Assembly: GCF_963457605.1 (NCBI RefSeq)
Contig: NZ_OY735139.1
Span: 806,001-870,000 of the forward strand
Direction of reading: 5' to 3'
DNA length: 64,000 bases
Source of the DNA: an uncultured Gellertiella sp.
GTDB taxonomy: Bacteria; Pseudomonadota; Alphaproteobacteria; Rhizobiales; Rhizobiaceae
Shown in pieces: positions 1 through 9,200 of this stretch. The notes under the pieces were generated by a model that was not told the DNA's origin, made no database searches, and saw nothing but the letters and a program-made list of their open reading frames with translations. The translations under genes were made by a program, and so were the position numbers. Positions within the stretch are counted from its first letter, which is position 1, and each line of letters opens with the position of its first letter.

Positions 1-1
1 C

Positions 2-958
2 TATGTCTGGGCGATCAACAATGAGGGGGCGCAGGACAGCACCAGGCAGGGCTATGGCCATGCCTTCGTGCTGCTCGCCGCCTCGTCCGCCAGCCTCATC
101 GGCCACCCCCTGGCGGGCAACATGCTGGCCGATGTCACCGAGGTGCTGGTGAGCCGTTTCTGGGAGGAACGCCACGGCGCGATTGCCGAGGAATTTACCG
201 CCGACTGGGGGCCGATGGGTCCCTATCGCGGCCAGAATTCCAACATGCACCTGACCGAGGCGCTGATGGCCGCCTTCGAGGCAACCGGCGAGCGGGACTA
301 TCTCGACAAGGCCGAGCGGATTGCCGAGCTGATCATCCGCTGCCACGCGGCGGCCTGCGGCTACCGGCTGCCGGAGCATTTCACCGAGGACTGGCAGGTC
401 GACGAGGCCTATTCCGGCCACGAGATGTTTCGCCCTTCCGGCACCACGCCCGGCCATTCGCTGGAATGGGCGCGGCTGCTGCTGCAGCTCTGGGCACTGT
501 CCGGCAAGAACCGCGACTGGATGGCCGAGGCCGCCCGCGCGCTGTTCTTCCAGGCGATGTCGCTTGGCTGGGACAAGGAGCACGGCGGCTTCCACTACAC
601 GCTCGACTGGGAAAACCGCCCGTCGCGTCCGGTCAAGCTCTGGTGGCCGCTCGCCGAAGGGGCAGGCGCCAGCGCCGTTCTCAACCGGCATTTTCCCGGC
701 GAGTTCCACGAACAGAGCTACCGCAAGATCTGGAACCGGATCGCCGCCTCCTTCATCGATACCGTCAATGGCGGCTGGCACGAGGAGCGCAGCGCCGACC
801 TCAAACCGTCAAACCACCTTTTCCATGGCAAGGCGGATATCTACCACGCGCTGCAGGCCTGCCTGATCCCGCTCTACCCCGCCGAAGGCAGCCTGACCAG
901 GATGATCATCGCCGAAAACGACGCGCTGGCGGCAGCTGCGGGCGAGCCCGCCCCGTGA
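2..958 (+). CDS. AGE-family sugar epimerase/isomerase, 5'-truncated by window edge
   Basis: The frame is open from base 2, so the N-terminus lies outside the window and about 318 residues remain of a family usually near 400. Family features visible are RQGYGHAFVLLA near the start, NMHLTEALMAAFEATG, PGHSLEWARLLLQLW, WWPLAEG and HLFHGKADIYHALQA. They are typical of the N-acylglucosamine 2-epimerase / mannose isomerase superfamily, an (alpha/alpha)6-barrel that interconverts aldose and ketose or epimerises N-acyl hexosamines in the cytoplasm. The conserved histidines in the GYGH and PGH segments are the kind used in catalysis in this family. Substrate cannot be fixed by eye; D-mannose isomerase (D-mannose to D-fructose) is a common rhizobial member. 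It converges on the next gene with only 9 bases between stops. Confidence 0.85.
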   Translation, partial: YVWAINNEGAQDSTRQGYGHAFVLLAASSASLIGHPLAGNMLADVTEVLVSRFWEERHGAIAEEFTADWGPMGPYRGQNSNMHLTEALMAAFEATGERDYLDKAERIAELIIRCHAAACGYRLPEHFTEDWQVDEAYSGHEMFRPSGTTPGHSLEWARLLLQLWALSGKNRDWMAEAARALFFQAMSLGWDKEHGGFHYTLDWENRPSRPVKLWWPLAEGAGASAVLNRHFPGEFHEQSYRKIWNRIAASFIDTVNGGWHEERSADLKPSNHLFHGKADIYHALQACLIPLYPAEGSLTRMIIAENDALAAAAGEPAP

Positions 959-967
959 CGGGGCCGA

Positions 968-1465
968 TCAGGCCTCCGGCAGGCGCAGGGCGATCGGATC
1001 CTGCTTGAGGAAGATCGCCAGCGCCTCCACCACCAGATTGTGGTCGTCGCGCTGCGGCAGTCCGGACACGGTGACGGCACCGATGCAGCCGGTGCCCTTG
1101 ACATGGATCGGGAAACTGCCGCCATGCGGGGCATAGTCGGCGCCGGGCAGGCCATATTTCTGCTCCACCGTCACCCCCTGGCGGGCAAGCTGCAATCCGA
1201 TGGCATAGCTGCTCTTCAGGAAGCGCAGCACCAGGTTCTGCTTGCGCCGGACCCAGTTGGCATTGTCGCGGGTCGAGCCCGGCAGCGCGGCATAGAAGGC
1301 GGGCATCGCATGCAGGGTGATGTCGATGACGACAGGCAGCTTGCGCGACGCCGCCATCTTGTGCAGCATCGAGCCCAGCTCGAAGGCCATGTCGAGATTG
1401 AAGCGGTCGAAGCACAGTTCCGCCTCCTGCCGCGCGATGCATTCGAGATCCCTGTCGATGGTCAT
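968..1465 (-). CDS. UPF0303 / heme-degrading-domain family protein
   Basis: A 165-residue cytoplasmic protein starting at MTIDRDLECIARQEAEL. The ATG at 1463-1465 is preceded by AGGGGGA at good distance, so I prefer it to longer upstream openings. Conserved stretches are FELGSMLHKMAA, LPVVIDITL, DNANWVRRKQN, YAPHGGSFPI, GTGCIGAVTVSGLPQRDDHNLVVEAL and LKQDP. They match the UPF0303 (COG4702) branch of the GlcG/HbpS-like fold, often annotated as heme-degrading domain-containing. Biochemical role is not established for most members. It follows ykgJ-like and selO on the same strand with a 73-base gap, so a loose operon is possible. Confidence 0.8.
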   Translation of the reverse strand: MTIDRDLECIARQEAELCFDRFNLDMAFELGSMLHKMAASRKLPVVIDITLHAMPAFYAALPGSTRDNANWVRRKQNLVLRFLKSSYAIGLQLARQGVTVEQKYGLPGADYAPHGGSFPIHVKGTGCIGAVTVSGLPQRDDHNLVVEALAIFLKQDPIALRLPEA

Positions 1466-1538
1466 GTCGCTGTTCCCCCTGTTCGGTGACCAGAATGGGC
1501 CATGGATCGCGCGCGGGAAAGCCCCCGGTGCGGACTTT

Positions 1539-1973
1539 TCACAGGCTTGGCGCGCCGGGTTCGATCTTGAACACGGCATCGCCGACAAAGACGATGATGT
1601 AGCCGCCGCTTTCTTCCGCCGCCGCTGCCCATTGCCGGAACTGGCCGGCATGCGGTTCCCTCGTCCAGGCATCGGGAAAGGCCGGGTCGACCAGCACCGT
1701 CATCTGCTGGCCCTGGCCGTAGATCATCATCCCGGCCTTTGCCGGTTCCCATTCCGGCCCCAGCTCCGGGCTGGTCTTCCACAGGCAGAGGAAATCTCGG
1801 CAAAGCTTTGGCCGGGTTGCATAAATGCGGCAACCCTCCCCCTCCACGCAATGCTGGCAGAAGACATTGGCGGGCTTGTCGAAGGCCTCGATCTCCGGCA
1901 GGTGGCAGCAGAGCGTGCAGCTGCCGCAGGCGCGATCCGGAATTGGGATTGGCGAAACATCATGGTCCGTCAT
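1539..1973 (-). CDS. YkgJ-family cysteine-cluster protein
   Basis: A 144-residue protein with clustered cysteines: CGSCTLCCHLPEI near the N-terminus, then CQHCVEGEGCRIYATRPKLCRDFLCLW. This CxxCxxCC...CxxC...C...C pattern is the signature of the YkgJ (UPF0153) putative zinc or iron-chelating family, whose function is unknown. The start MTDHDVSP at 1971-1973 is chosen because longer openings would run into selO. It lies only 7 bases after the selO stop, so both are probably one transcript. Confidence 0.8.
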   Translation of the reverse strand: MTDHDVSPIPIPDRACGSCTLCCHLPEIEAFDKPANVFCQHCVEGEGCRIYATRPKLCRDFLCLWKTSPELGPEWEPAKAGMMIYGQGQQMTVLVDPAFPDAWTREPHAGQFRQWAAAAEESGGYIIVFVGDAVFKIEPGAPSL

Positions 1974-1980
1974 GCCGGGC

Positions 1981-3486
1981 TCACGTGCCGCAGAAGGTGC
2001 GGTATTCGCCCCAGCCGCCGGGCGGGCCTGCGGCAAGATCTTCGCGGCCCGGCTGCGGTTCACAAGGGTATTTCAGCACCGTGCGCAGCGTGTTGAAAGG
2101 CTCGAAATCCCCCTCGTTTGCCGCCGCAAGCGTGGCCTCGACCAGATGGTTGCGCGGGATATAAAGCGGATTGGCCCGCGCCATAACCGCAACCCGCGCC
2201 TCTCCCTCGCCCGCCTCGCGCGACAGCCGTTCGCGAAATGCCCTGATCCAGCCGGCATAGGCGCTGGCATCGGAAAAATGCACCGACAGCGCCTCAAGGC
2301 TGGTCTGGTCGCGGGCGGCATCGGTGAGCCCCCGGAAGAACAGCGTATAATCGGCCCTGCCCGCCTGCATTGCCTTCAACAGGTCCCGGGCGAGCGCCGC
2401 ATCGCCCTCTTCCGCCGAAAGCAGCCCTAGCTTTGCCCGCATCACCGCGAGCAGGCGGGCGGCAAACAGCGGCGCGAAGCCGCGCAGCGCCGCAGTCGCG
2501 AGATCGACGGCCTTCTGTTCGTCGGGATCGATCACCGGCAGCAGCGCTTCGGCCAGTCGCGCCATGTTCCATTCCGCCACCGCGCCCTGATTGGCAAAGG
2601 CATAGCGGCTGCCGGTATCGATGGAGGAGAAGCGGGCTGCGGGATCATAGGCATCGACAAAGGCGCAAGGACCGTAATCGATGGTTTCGCCCGCAATCGA
2701 GACATTGTCGGTGTTCATCACCCCATGCACGAAACCGACCCGCATCCATTCCGCCACCAGAAAGGCCTGCCGCTCCAGCACGCCCTGAAGGAGCGCCAGC
2801 GCCGGAGGCGTGTCCGACCCTGCCCGGTCGGGATAATGCCGGGCGAGCGCATGTTCGGTGAGGAGATGCAGGGCATCCGTGTCCCGCCGGGCGGCAAAGA
2901 ACTGGAAGGTGCCGACCCGGATATGGCTTGCCGCCACCCGCGTCAGCACCGCGCCCTGCTCCACCCGCTCGCGATAGACAGGATCGCCAGTGAGGGTCGC
3001 CGCCAGCGCCCGGGTCGTGGGAATGCCGAGCGCGTGCATGGCCTCCGACACCAGGAATTCGCGCAGCACCGGCCCGAGGGCCGCCCGCCCGTCGCCGCCG
3101 CGTGAAAAGGGCGTGCGCCCCGCCCCCTTCAGCTGCATGTCGAACCGCTGGCCGGACGGCGTGACGATCTCGCCGAGAAGGATCGCCCGGCCATCGCCAA
3201 GCTGCGGCGAGAAGCCACCGAACTGATGGCCGGCATAGGCGGTGGCAATGGTCCGCGCATCCTCCGGCGGCCGGTTGCCGGAAAAGATCTGCGCCAGCCC
3301 GGCAGCATCGATGCCGTCGAGATCCAGCCCCATTTCGGCGGCAAGCGGCGTGTTCAGCGCCACCATCAGGGGCGCGGAGGCGATGGCGGGCACCGTTGCC
3401 GCATGAAAGCGCGCAGGCAAGCGGGCATAGGAATGGTCAAAGCCGAAGCGTGCTGCCGTTGCCTGTTGCAAATTCCCGCTCCCCAT
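1981..3486 (-). CDS. selO: Protein adenylyltransferase SelO (YdiU family)
   Basis: About 501 residues, the normal length for bacterial SelO pseudokinases, which transfer AMP to protein hydroxyls and act in the oxidative-stress response. Recognisable motifs are TAYAGHQFGGFSPQLGDGR near residue 80, LKGAGRTPFSR, GDGRAALGPVLREFLVSEAM, FVHGVMNTDN (catalytic-loop equivalent), IDYGPCAFVDAY (metal-binding DYG) and NPLYIPRNH near the C-terminus. The last residues are RTFCGT; the terminal Cys occupies the place of the redox Cys/Sec of the family. The start at 3484-3486 (MGSGN) is preferred because AGGGG lies 9 bases upstream; an ATG 24 bases further upstream is the alternative. Confidence 0.93.
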   Translation of the reverse strand: MGSGNLQQATAARFGFDHSYARLPARFHAATVPAIASAPLMVALNTPLAAEMGLDLDGIDAAGLAQIFSGNRPPEDARTIATAYAGHQFGGFSPQLGDGRAILLGEIVTPSGQRFDMQLKGAGRTPFSRGGDGRAALGPVLREFLVSEAMHALGIPTTRALAATLTGDPVYRERVEQGAVLTRVAASHIRVGTFQFFAARRDTDALHLLTEHALARHYPDRAGSDTPPALALLQGVLERQAFLVAEWMRVGFVHGVMNTDNVSIAGETIDYGPCAFVDAYDPAARFSSIDTGSRYAFANQGAVAEWNMARLAEALLPVIDPDEQKAVDLATAALRGFAPLFAARLLAVMRAKLGLLSAEEGDAALARDLLKAMQAGRADYTLFFRGLTDAARDQTSLEALSVHFSDASAYAGWIRAFRERLSREAGEGEARVAVMARANPLYIPRNHLVEATLAAANEGDFEPFNTLRTVLKYPCEPQPGREDLAAGPPGGWGEYRTFCGT

Positions 3487-3562
3487 ACCTGCCAACCCCT
3501 GGCTCAGCATGGATATAGGCACATCAGGGCCGTGCGGAAAGGCAAAAGCGAACGGCACCCCG

Positions 3563-3853
3563 TCAATCTGCCGCAACGAGCCGCATGCTGCGAATGAAGC
3601 GCTCGACCTTTTCGGCAGGCATCTCGCAGGGTTTGAGAAGTTCCCGCCCGTCTTCCAGCCGGTAGAGATTGAGGCTGACATGGTCGGTGCCGCCAAGCTC
3701 GGTCGCCTCGAATTTCAGGCTCCGCCCGCCCGCAAACCCGGCCTTCCCCGCCCGATACCGCCGCCCCTCGAAGATCACCTCGAAATAGCCTTCGGGAAAT
3801 TCTGCCAGAATGGAGCGGAGCGACATGGAGAGGGCCTCTGCCTGAAAACGCAC
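3563..3853 (-). CDS. Hypothetical protein, about 88-96 aa
   Basis: A small acidic protein of unknown function. It contains EFPEGYFEVIFEGRRYRAGK, LKFEATELGGTDHVSLNLYRLEDGRELLKPCEMP and ends EKVERFIRSMRLVAAD, which reads as a compact beta-rich domain with a C-terminal helix. No membrane segment or signal peptide is visible. The start may be the GTG at 3853 or the ATG at 3826 (MSLRSILAEF, GAGG 8 bases upstream); the latter seems more natural. It is upstream of selO on the same strand with a 76-base gap, so co-transcription is plausible. I do not recognise the family. Confidence 0.6.
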   Translation of the reverse strand: MRFQAEALSMSLRSILAEFPEGYFEVIFEGRRYRAGKAGFAGGRSLKFEATELGGTDHVSLNLYRLEDGRELLKPCEMPAEKVERFIRSMRLVAAD

Positions 3854-3943
3854 CTCACCTACCCCATCGCCCGCGCCGACGCCAATGAAAGCAATGTGAG
3901 AACACCGTGACTCAGTTTGCGAGCATTGGCCCGCAAGCCCCTG

Positions 3944-4480
3944 TCAGGATTCGGCAATCGGCGCGGGACGAAGATCGCGCCGCGCCGCCAGCAGGGCCTG
4001 AGACACCGGCGGATCTGCCGGATCGAAGCCCGCAAACACATAGATGACCGGCTGCCCTTCATAGAAGCGCCGGAACGCGGCCACCACCGGATGGGCGGAA
4101 AGCCAGGTGCAGAGCCGCTGCCGGAATTTCCAGGACTTGGCCTTGCCGGGCAGCCGCGACAGCCAATGGGTGACCGGCCGTCCAACCTTCCAGCCCGGCA
4201 CCAGACCGTGCCCTGACGGCAGCGGATTGCGCGACAGCACCGAAAGCACATGATCCAGCTCCTGCGGCGTCGAAAAGCACAGGGCAACGCCCGAAAATTC
4301 GATGCCGAGCTGGCACCAGAGGCGGCGCTGGGCGGAAAACGGATGCAGGGTCACCTGCGACCGCCGCCGCTGCCCGCCGTCCATGGGCGGCGACACCAGC
4401 ACATGCGACCGGGCCCCCACCCAGAAACTCACCGGCGTCTCGGGAAACTGCCGGTGACAGGAAAGCACCGCCCGCTTCAT
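3944..4480 (-). CDS. Hypothetical protein, 178 aa
   Basis: The start at 4478-4480 (MKRAVLSCHRQF) is backed by a strong GGAGGGAGGAG ribosome site. The protein is basic and tryptophan-rich (FWVGARSHVL, LWCQLGIEFSG, PGWKVGRPVTHWLSRLPGK, KSWKFRQRLCTWLSAHP) and ends YVFAGFDPADPPVSQALLAARRDLRPAPIAES. No transmembrane segment, signal peptide or catalytic motif is clear. It is the last apparent backbone gene before the defence island. Unrecognised family; the reading frame and ribosome site are the support. Confidence 0.6.
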   Translation of the reverse strand: MKRAVLSCHRQFPETPVSFWVGARSHVLVSPPMDGGQRRRSQVTLHPFSAQRRLWCQLGIEFSGVALCFSTPQELDHVLSVLSRNPLPSGHGLVPGWKVGRPVTHWLSRLPGKAKSWKFRQRLCTWLSAHPVVAAFRRFYEGQPVIYVFAGFDPADPPVSQALLAARRDLRPAPIAES

Positions 4481-4626
4481 CCCCGCTCCTCCCTCCGACA
4501 GGCTCGCGTGCCAAAGCACCATAGAGGCAAACTTGTTTCAGGGAATTCTTGTATTTCAGCAAGAGGTGAAAAGCAACGGCGCGGGCCTGCGGACCGGACA
4601 GCTGACGGATAGTGTCGATTGTGATC

Positions 4627-4691
4627 CGGCGCTGAACCTTGACCCCGGTCAGTCCGGCCAGCATGCTGCAGAAATTGACACTCTTGCGAGA
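4627..4691 (+). repeat. Left copy of an imperfect direct repeat flanking the defence island
   Basis: This ~65-bp stretch aligns in the same orientation with 22070-22133. Shared blocks are CGGCGCTGAA, CCCCGG, CGGCCAGC, TGC-GCA, ATTG and TTGCGA; I count roughly 46 identities. The two copies bracket the AAA ATPase, methylase, CRISPR-Cas and IS elements. Whether it is an attachment-site relic, a degraded mobile element or a degraded gene is unknown. Confidence 0.5.
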
Positions 4692-4761
4692 AGTGTGGGG
4701 TCAAAGGCTGGGCTGAAAGACAACCCGCGCTCCAAATGCCGCACAAGCGCGCTTCGTTCAA

Positions 4762-4785
4762 TCCACTTTTCCCTGACAAACTCTA
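4762..4785 (-). repeat. MITE fragment (terminal 24 bp)
   Basis: Read on the minus strand it begins TAGAGTTTGTCAGGGAAAAG, identical to the outer end of the complete MITE at 12801-12921, then diverges. It sits 6 bases beyond the stop of the AAA ATPase, so it marks an old insertion or recombination point at the island edge. Confidence 0.7.
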
Positions 4786-4791
4786 AAATCA

Positions 4792-5967
4792 TCAGTCGTC
4801 TATTTTTGCTCTGCGCATATGGTCTGCGAACAACGGAACAGTAAAATCCAAATAACCGTGGTCGGTGCTATAGATCATGCCTTTGTGAATGATGCTTGCT
4901 CTTGCTGGACCTAGCGATTGGACTTTTGTCCCCAGCTTGCTGGCGATATCGCCCATTTGATAAGGCCCCTCCCCCAATTCGGACATGGCTGCTACAAACT
5001 TAATTTCTGCTTTCGTAAGGCGGTCATAACGAACTTTGAAAAAACCTTCATCCAGGGATTCCAGCGCACGCGTATAGGCATTTTCAGCATCCTTCAACTC
5101 TATTGACGCGCCATCCTCTGTAATATTCCAGGCAATTGATGCCCATTCCTGAATGAAAAAGGGATATCCCTGCGTCAGTTCGACCATGTGATTAACCGCA
5201 GCGCCCGAGATACTTTCCCCCTCCTCGACTATGGGAGCGGTAACAGCACGAACTGCATCGGGCGAAGCCAAAGCTCCGATTTTTGGGTAATCAAATAGAC
5301 GTTCTGCATATGATTTTGCATCACCGGCCAGTCGAGCAACCTGGGGCAAACCAGCCCCGACAAATACAACCGGGAGGTTTTCTTGAGACATATGATGTAT
5401 TGCAACAATGATCGCTGACAGATCCTCCTCAGCAAGGTACTGGACTTCGTCAATCAGAAGCAGCCATCCCTTTCCTGCCGCTTGGGCAGCTAGCCCGAGA
5501 GTGCGGAACAGATCGGTCAAGTCGGCTTCAATATTGCCGCTGTCAGCAAGCCCAACCTCAGGCTCCACACCTAAACTCATTCCAGCGAACTCTACTTTGA
5601 ATACAGATACAAAGCTTCGGACCGCTCTTAGCCCGCGAAGGGCCATGTCTTTTGCATTCTCATGGGCTGACAGAATCCGGAGTGCACGCATCATCTCAGG
5701 AACGAGGAGCTTTGCCAGTCTGGTGTTTTCTGGCGACTCGATCTTGGTGGCTATTAACCCCTCGCTCTCTCCAATCTTTTTAATTTCGTTGAGCAAAACG
5801 GTCTTTCCCGTCCCTCGAAGTCCGAGAAGCATGAGCGACCTCACACTTCGTCCCCGAACCGCGCGGCCGCACGCAATTCGTGCCTTTTCTAAAACGTCAT
5901 CGCGCCCTGCCAATTCAGGGGGGCGGCTACCGGCGCCGGGCGCAAAAGGATTACGCAGTGGATCCAT
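4792..5967 (-). CDS. Orc1/Cdc6-like AAA+ ATPase
   Basis: A 391-residue AAA+ protein. Walker A is GLRGTGKT at residues 49-56 and Walker B is WLLLIDEVQYL around 168-178, followed by a sensor region near PVVFVGAGLPQVARLAGD. The C-terminal third (YDRLTKAEIKFVAAMSELG...DIASKLGTKVQSL...LIYS-like tail) looks like a winged-helix DNA-binding domain, giving the AAA-plus-wHTH plan of Orc1/Cdc6-type ATPases found singly on bacterial islands and prophages. Codon use is visibly more AT-rich than its neighbours, suggesting transfer. GGAG lies 6 bases before the ATG, and four 10-bp tandem repeats sit about 30 bases upstream, suggesting a DNA-binding or autoregulatory role. It is on the same strand as the methylase, 266 bases downstream of it. 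Function unknown; a defence or mobile-element role is inferred only from context. Confidence 0.8.
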   Translation of the reverse strand: MDPLRNPFAPGAGSRPPELAGRDDVLEKARIACGRAVRGRSVRSLMLLGLRGTGKTVLLNEIKKIGESEGLIATKIESPENTRLAKLLVPEMMRALRILSAHENAKDMALRGLRAVRSFVSVFKVEFAGMSLGVEPEVGLADSGNIEADLTDLFRTLGLAAQAAGKGWLLLIDEVQYLAEEDLSAIIVAIHHMSQENLPVVFVGAGLPQVARLAGDAKSYAERLFDYPKIGALASPDAVRAVTAPIVEEGESISGAAVNHMVELTQGYPFFIQEWASIAWNITEDGASIELKDAENAYTRALESLDEGFFKVRYDRLTKAEIKFVAAMSELGEGPYQMGDIASKLGTKVQSLGPARASIIHKGMIYSTDHGYLDFTVPLFADHMRRAKIDD

Positions 5968-5998
5968 GTCAATCTCCGGCCCAAAGCCTGTAACTAGG

Positions 5999-6038
5999 GA
6001 TATATAGCGATATATAGCGATATATAGGCGTATATAGC
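5999..6038. promoter_or_regulatory. Four tandem 10-bp repeats upstream of the AAA ATPase
   Basis: Consecutive units GATATATAGC, GATATATAGC, GATATATAGG and CGTATATAGC have a period of one helical turn. They overlap the expected promoter of the AAA ATPase gene, whose ATG is at 5967. Helically phased tandem repeats are typical of an operator or iteron bound cooperatively on one DNA face. The binding protein is unknown; the ATPase itself (winged helix) is a candidate. Confidence 0.65.
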
Positions 6039-6233
6039 AAAATTCCTTAGTTTCCGCTATACATATTTATCTTTCTTCGAAAACGGAATTCGTGCCGCAT
6101 GCGCGCGGTATCGCCGTTGCTGTTCACGAGATTGCCGGTTTCCATGCGGAACTGGCCGGACCGGAGGCGGATCCTGTGCCTTTCATCGGACCGGTTCCGC
6201 GAAAACCGCAATCCGCGTTTCGGTGGCTGACGC

Positions 6234-9200
6234 TTACGCGGCGCGGCGGAAGGTGTAGGTGCGGCGGTTGTCGCTGGTGACGATGCCCATGCGGTGGAGT
6301 GCGGCGAGCACCGCCTCGACGGATTTGCGCGCCTTCTGGCCCTGCCTGAACCGGGCGGCAATCAGGCTGGCGTCGAGCGGTTCTTCCGCCGCCATCAGCT
6401 GATGCAGCACCACGGGTGTCTGCTCGCGCTCGTCGCTCGGGAAGCTCGGCTTTGGTCCGGATTTTTCCACGGGCGCATCGCCGAGGTCATATTCCAGCTG
6501 CTCGGCCTTTTCGCGCTCGGAGCCGAAACGCGGGATCTGGTAATCCGGGCGCAGCCAGCGCACCAGCCCGCGCCCTTCCTCCTTCGCCCGTGCCCGGTTG
6601 AGCGCCACGAGCCGGGCCAGAACCTCCTCCTCCGGCAGATCGGCGGGCCAGCCATAGGCATCGGCAACCGCGACATCCAGCCGGTCATGCAGTTCCTTCA
6701 TAATCAGCACCAGCCCGTCATCGAAAATCCGCCGCTCCCTGGGTGCCAGCCCCTCCGGCTTCACCCCCGCCCGCAGGTGTTCGAGCACATTGTAAAGCCC
6801 GGTCAGCGTCAGATGTTCATGCGCCGCCAGCACCCGCTTGCGATGGGAATCAAGCTCCTCGGCAAGACTGCCGATGCGGTCTTTTTGCGCGTCGGTGGCG
6901 GCAGGGAACGGGAAGGGATCGAAGCAGCGGGATTTTACATAGACGGGATCATTACCGACCCCCAACCAGCCGCCAGCGCGAATTGACCATGAAACATGAA
7001 TGGATGACGACAAAACGCCCAAGGCAAAACCATCGCTCACGCCAATTGCCACCAGCTTATTGTCCGGCAAAATGGAAATATCCAGAAACTGGAAAACCCG
7101 GTGTTTTGCCGTTTCCACGGTTGCGATGTAGCGGGGCAGGTTGGCGAGGGCTGGCCGCAAATCCTTTCGTGGCTCGCCGAATATCCACCAGTTATCGCGA
7201 TAGGAGGCCCGGTTATTCGCATCCCTTTCAGGCTTCACCGCAACCATAACGTGCTGATACACAGCCGGATATCGCGCCCTCACCTCGTCTGCCGACAGGC
7301 CGAACAGGTCGATGACCATCACCCCGCGCGGCCGATCCATCAGGTCGCGGCCATTCCGGTAGGTTCGGATATGCTGGTCCAGTCCCGCAATGTGGCCCAG
7401 CCCCAGACCTTCTGCCTCTTCGGGACTGACGATGAAACCGGCACCATGTAACTTCACGCCCGGTGAACACACGCCAGAATTGGCGGTCAGTTCAACAGCA
7501 CTGGTCACATCCACCCCAACCGTCAGATCCGCATTGATCCTGCCGCGCTTCTCCGCAAACTGGATCACCGGGCTGTCGGTTTCCACGCCCGTTTCCGAGG
7601 TCACCTCGAACATGAGCCCGTCCGCCTTGCCCGCTTCAGCCACGGTCATGGCAATGCGCACGGCGGCGGCGTCGCGGGTGAGTTTGGTCCAGGGATGATC
7701 GGCAATCGCCATCACCAGCGACAGCGGCTTTTTCGCATTCAGATGCGGCTCCATCACCCGGCGCTGAAACACCTGGCTGATCGAATTGGTGGTGACGAAG
7801 CCGAAGCGCTTCAGCCGGCTTTTCGGCTTCAGCAGGATTTCCGCCGAACGGTCCCACCAGTACATGACGAAATCGGCGCTGTCGTTCAGGTGCCGGTGCG
7901 CCGTCCACAGCGCCTGCGTATAGGCCGAACCCATGCGGGCCCGCAGATCCTTGCCGCCAATGAACGGCGGATTGCCGACGATATAATCCGCCTCCGGCCA
8001 TTTCGGCCGCCGGGGATTGGGATAGACCTCGCGGCCGTCCTCGACCCTGGGCACCGGATAGCCATCCCACAGCAGCACCGCATCCCGGCATTCGATATTG
8101 CGGAAAGCCTTCAGGATCGGCTCCGACGGTGCCACGCCCCGGTTGCGGAAATGCCATTGCAGATGGCCGATCCACAGCACCAGCTCGGCAATCGCCGCCG
8201 CGCGCGGATTGAGCTCCAGCCCGAGAAACTGGTGCGGATCGACCGTATGGCTGTCGAGCGACAGCGCCTCCTGCCCGCCCAGGTCGTTCAGCGCCTCCAG
8301 CACCTCGCCTTCCAGCCGCTTCATCAGCTCCAGCGACACGTAGAGGAAATTGCCGGTGCCGCAGGCGGGATCGAGCACCCTCGTCTCGCAGAGCCGGTCG
8401 TGAAAGGCCTGCACGGTGCGGATCGCCGCCTCGCCCTTGCCCTCGGATTTCTGCCGGTCGGCGGTGGACCGCGCCACATCCCACTCGGCGCGCAGCGGAT
8501 CGATGACAGTGGCAATCACCAGCCGTTCCACATAGGCGCGCGGCGTGTAATGCGCGCCCAGCTTGCGCCGGTCATCGGGATCAAGCGCCTGTTCCAGAAA
8601 GGTGCCGAAGATCGCCGGTTCCACATCCTTCCAGTCGTGGGCGGCCGCCGCCGCGAGTTCGCCGATCTCTTCGCGCGCCAGCGGCAAGGCGCGGCGGTTC
8701 TTGAAGAATTCGCCGTTGAATTTCTTGACTCTCGTCTGGATCGCGGCGGCGAAACTGCCCTCGTCCATCGCCCGCCACAGGTCCTCCATCATGCCCGGAA
8801 AGATCTCCGGCTTGCCCGCGCAAAGCGCCAGCACCGCGCTGAAACTGTCCTTCGGCAATAGCTCGACATCTTCGGCAAACATCGTGAACAGCACCCGCAT
8901 CAGGAACATCGCCACCTCTTCGGTGGGGTGGCCGGCCTTTTCCAGCGCCTGGCTGACCCTGGCAATCCGCGCCGCAATCTCGCGCGTCACCTTGGCCGCA
9001 TGGCGGGAGGGATCGAGCGACAGCGGATCGCTCCAGATCGCCTTCAGCAGGGCGCGGGTGGCGGGCTCGCGCAGGTCTTCCAGATAGATGCGGAACGAGC
9101 GGCGATCCGGAAACTGGTCATAGGCCTTGCCGTCGCGGCGGAAATTCGCATAGACCTCGATGCAATGGCCGACATCGCAGATCAGCACGAAGGGCGGCGG

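Larger units (their letters stand above)
4481..4791. other. Intergenic left edge of the defence island
   Basis: No gene is credible here. The stretch holds one half of a ~65-bp imperfect direct repeat (4627-4691, listed separately) and a 24-bp MITE end (4762-4785). Short frames crossing it have no recognisable homology. Confidence 0.5.
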
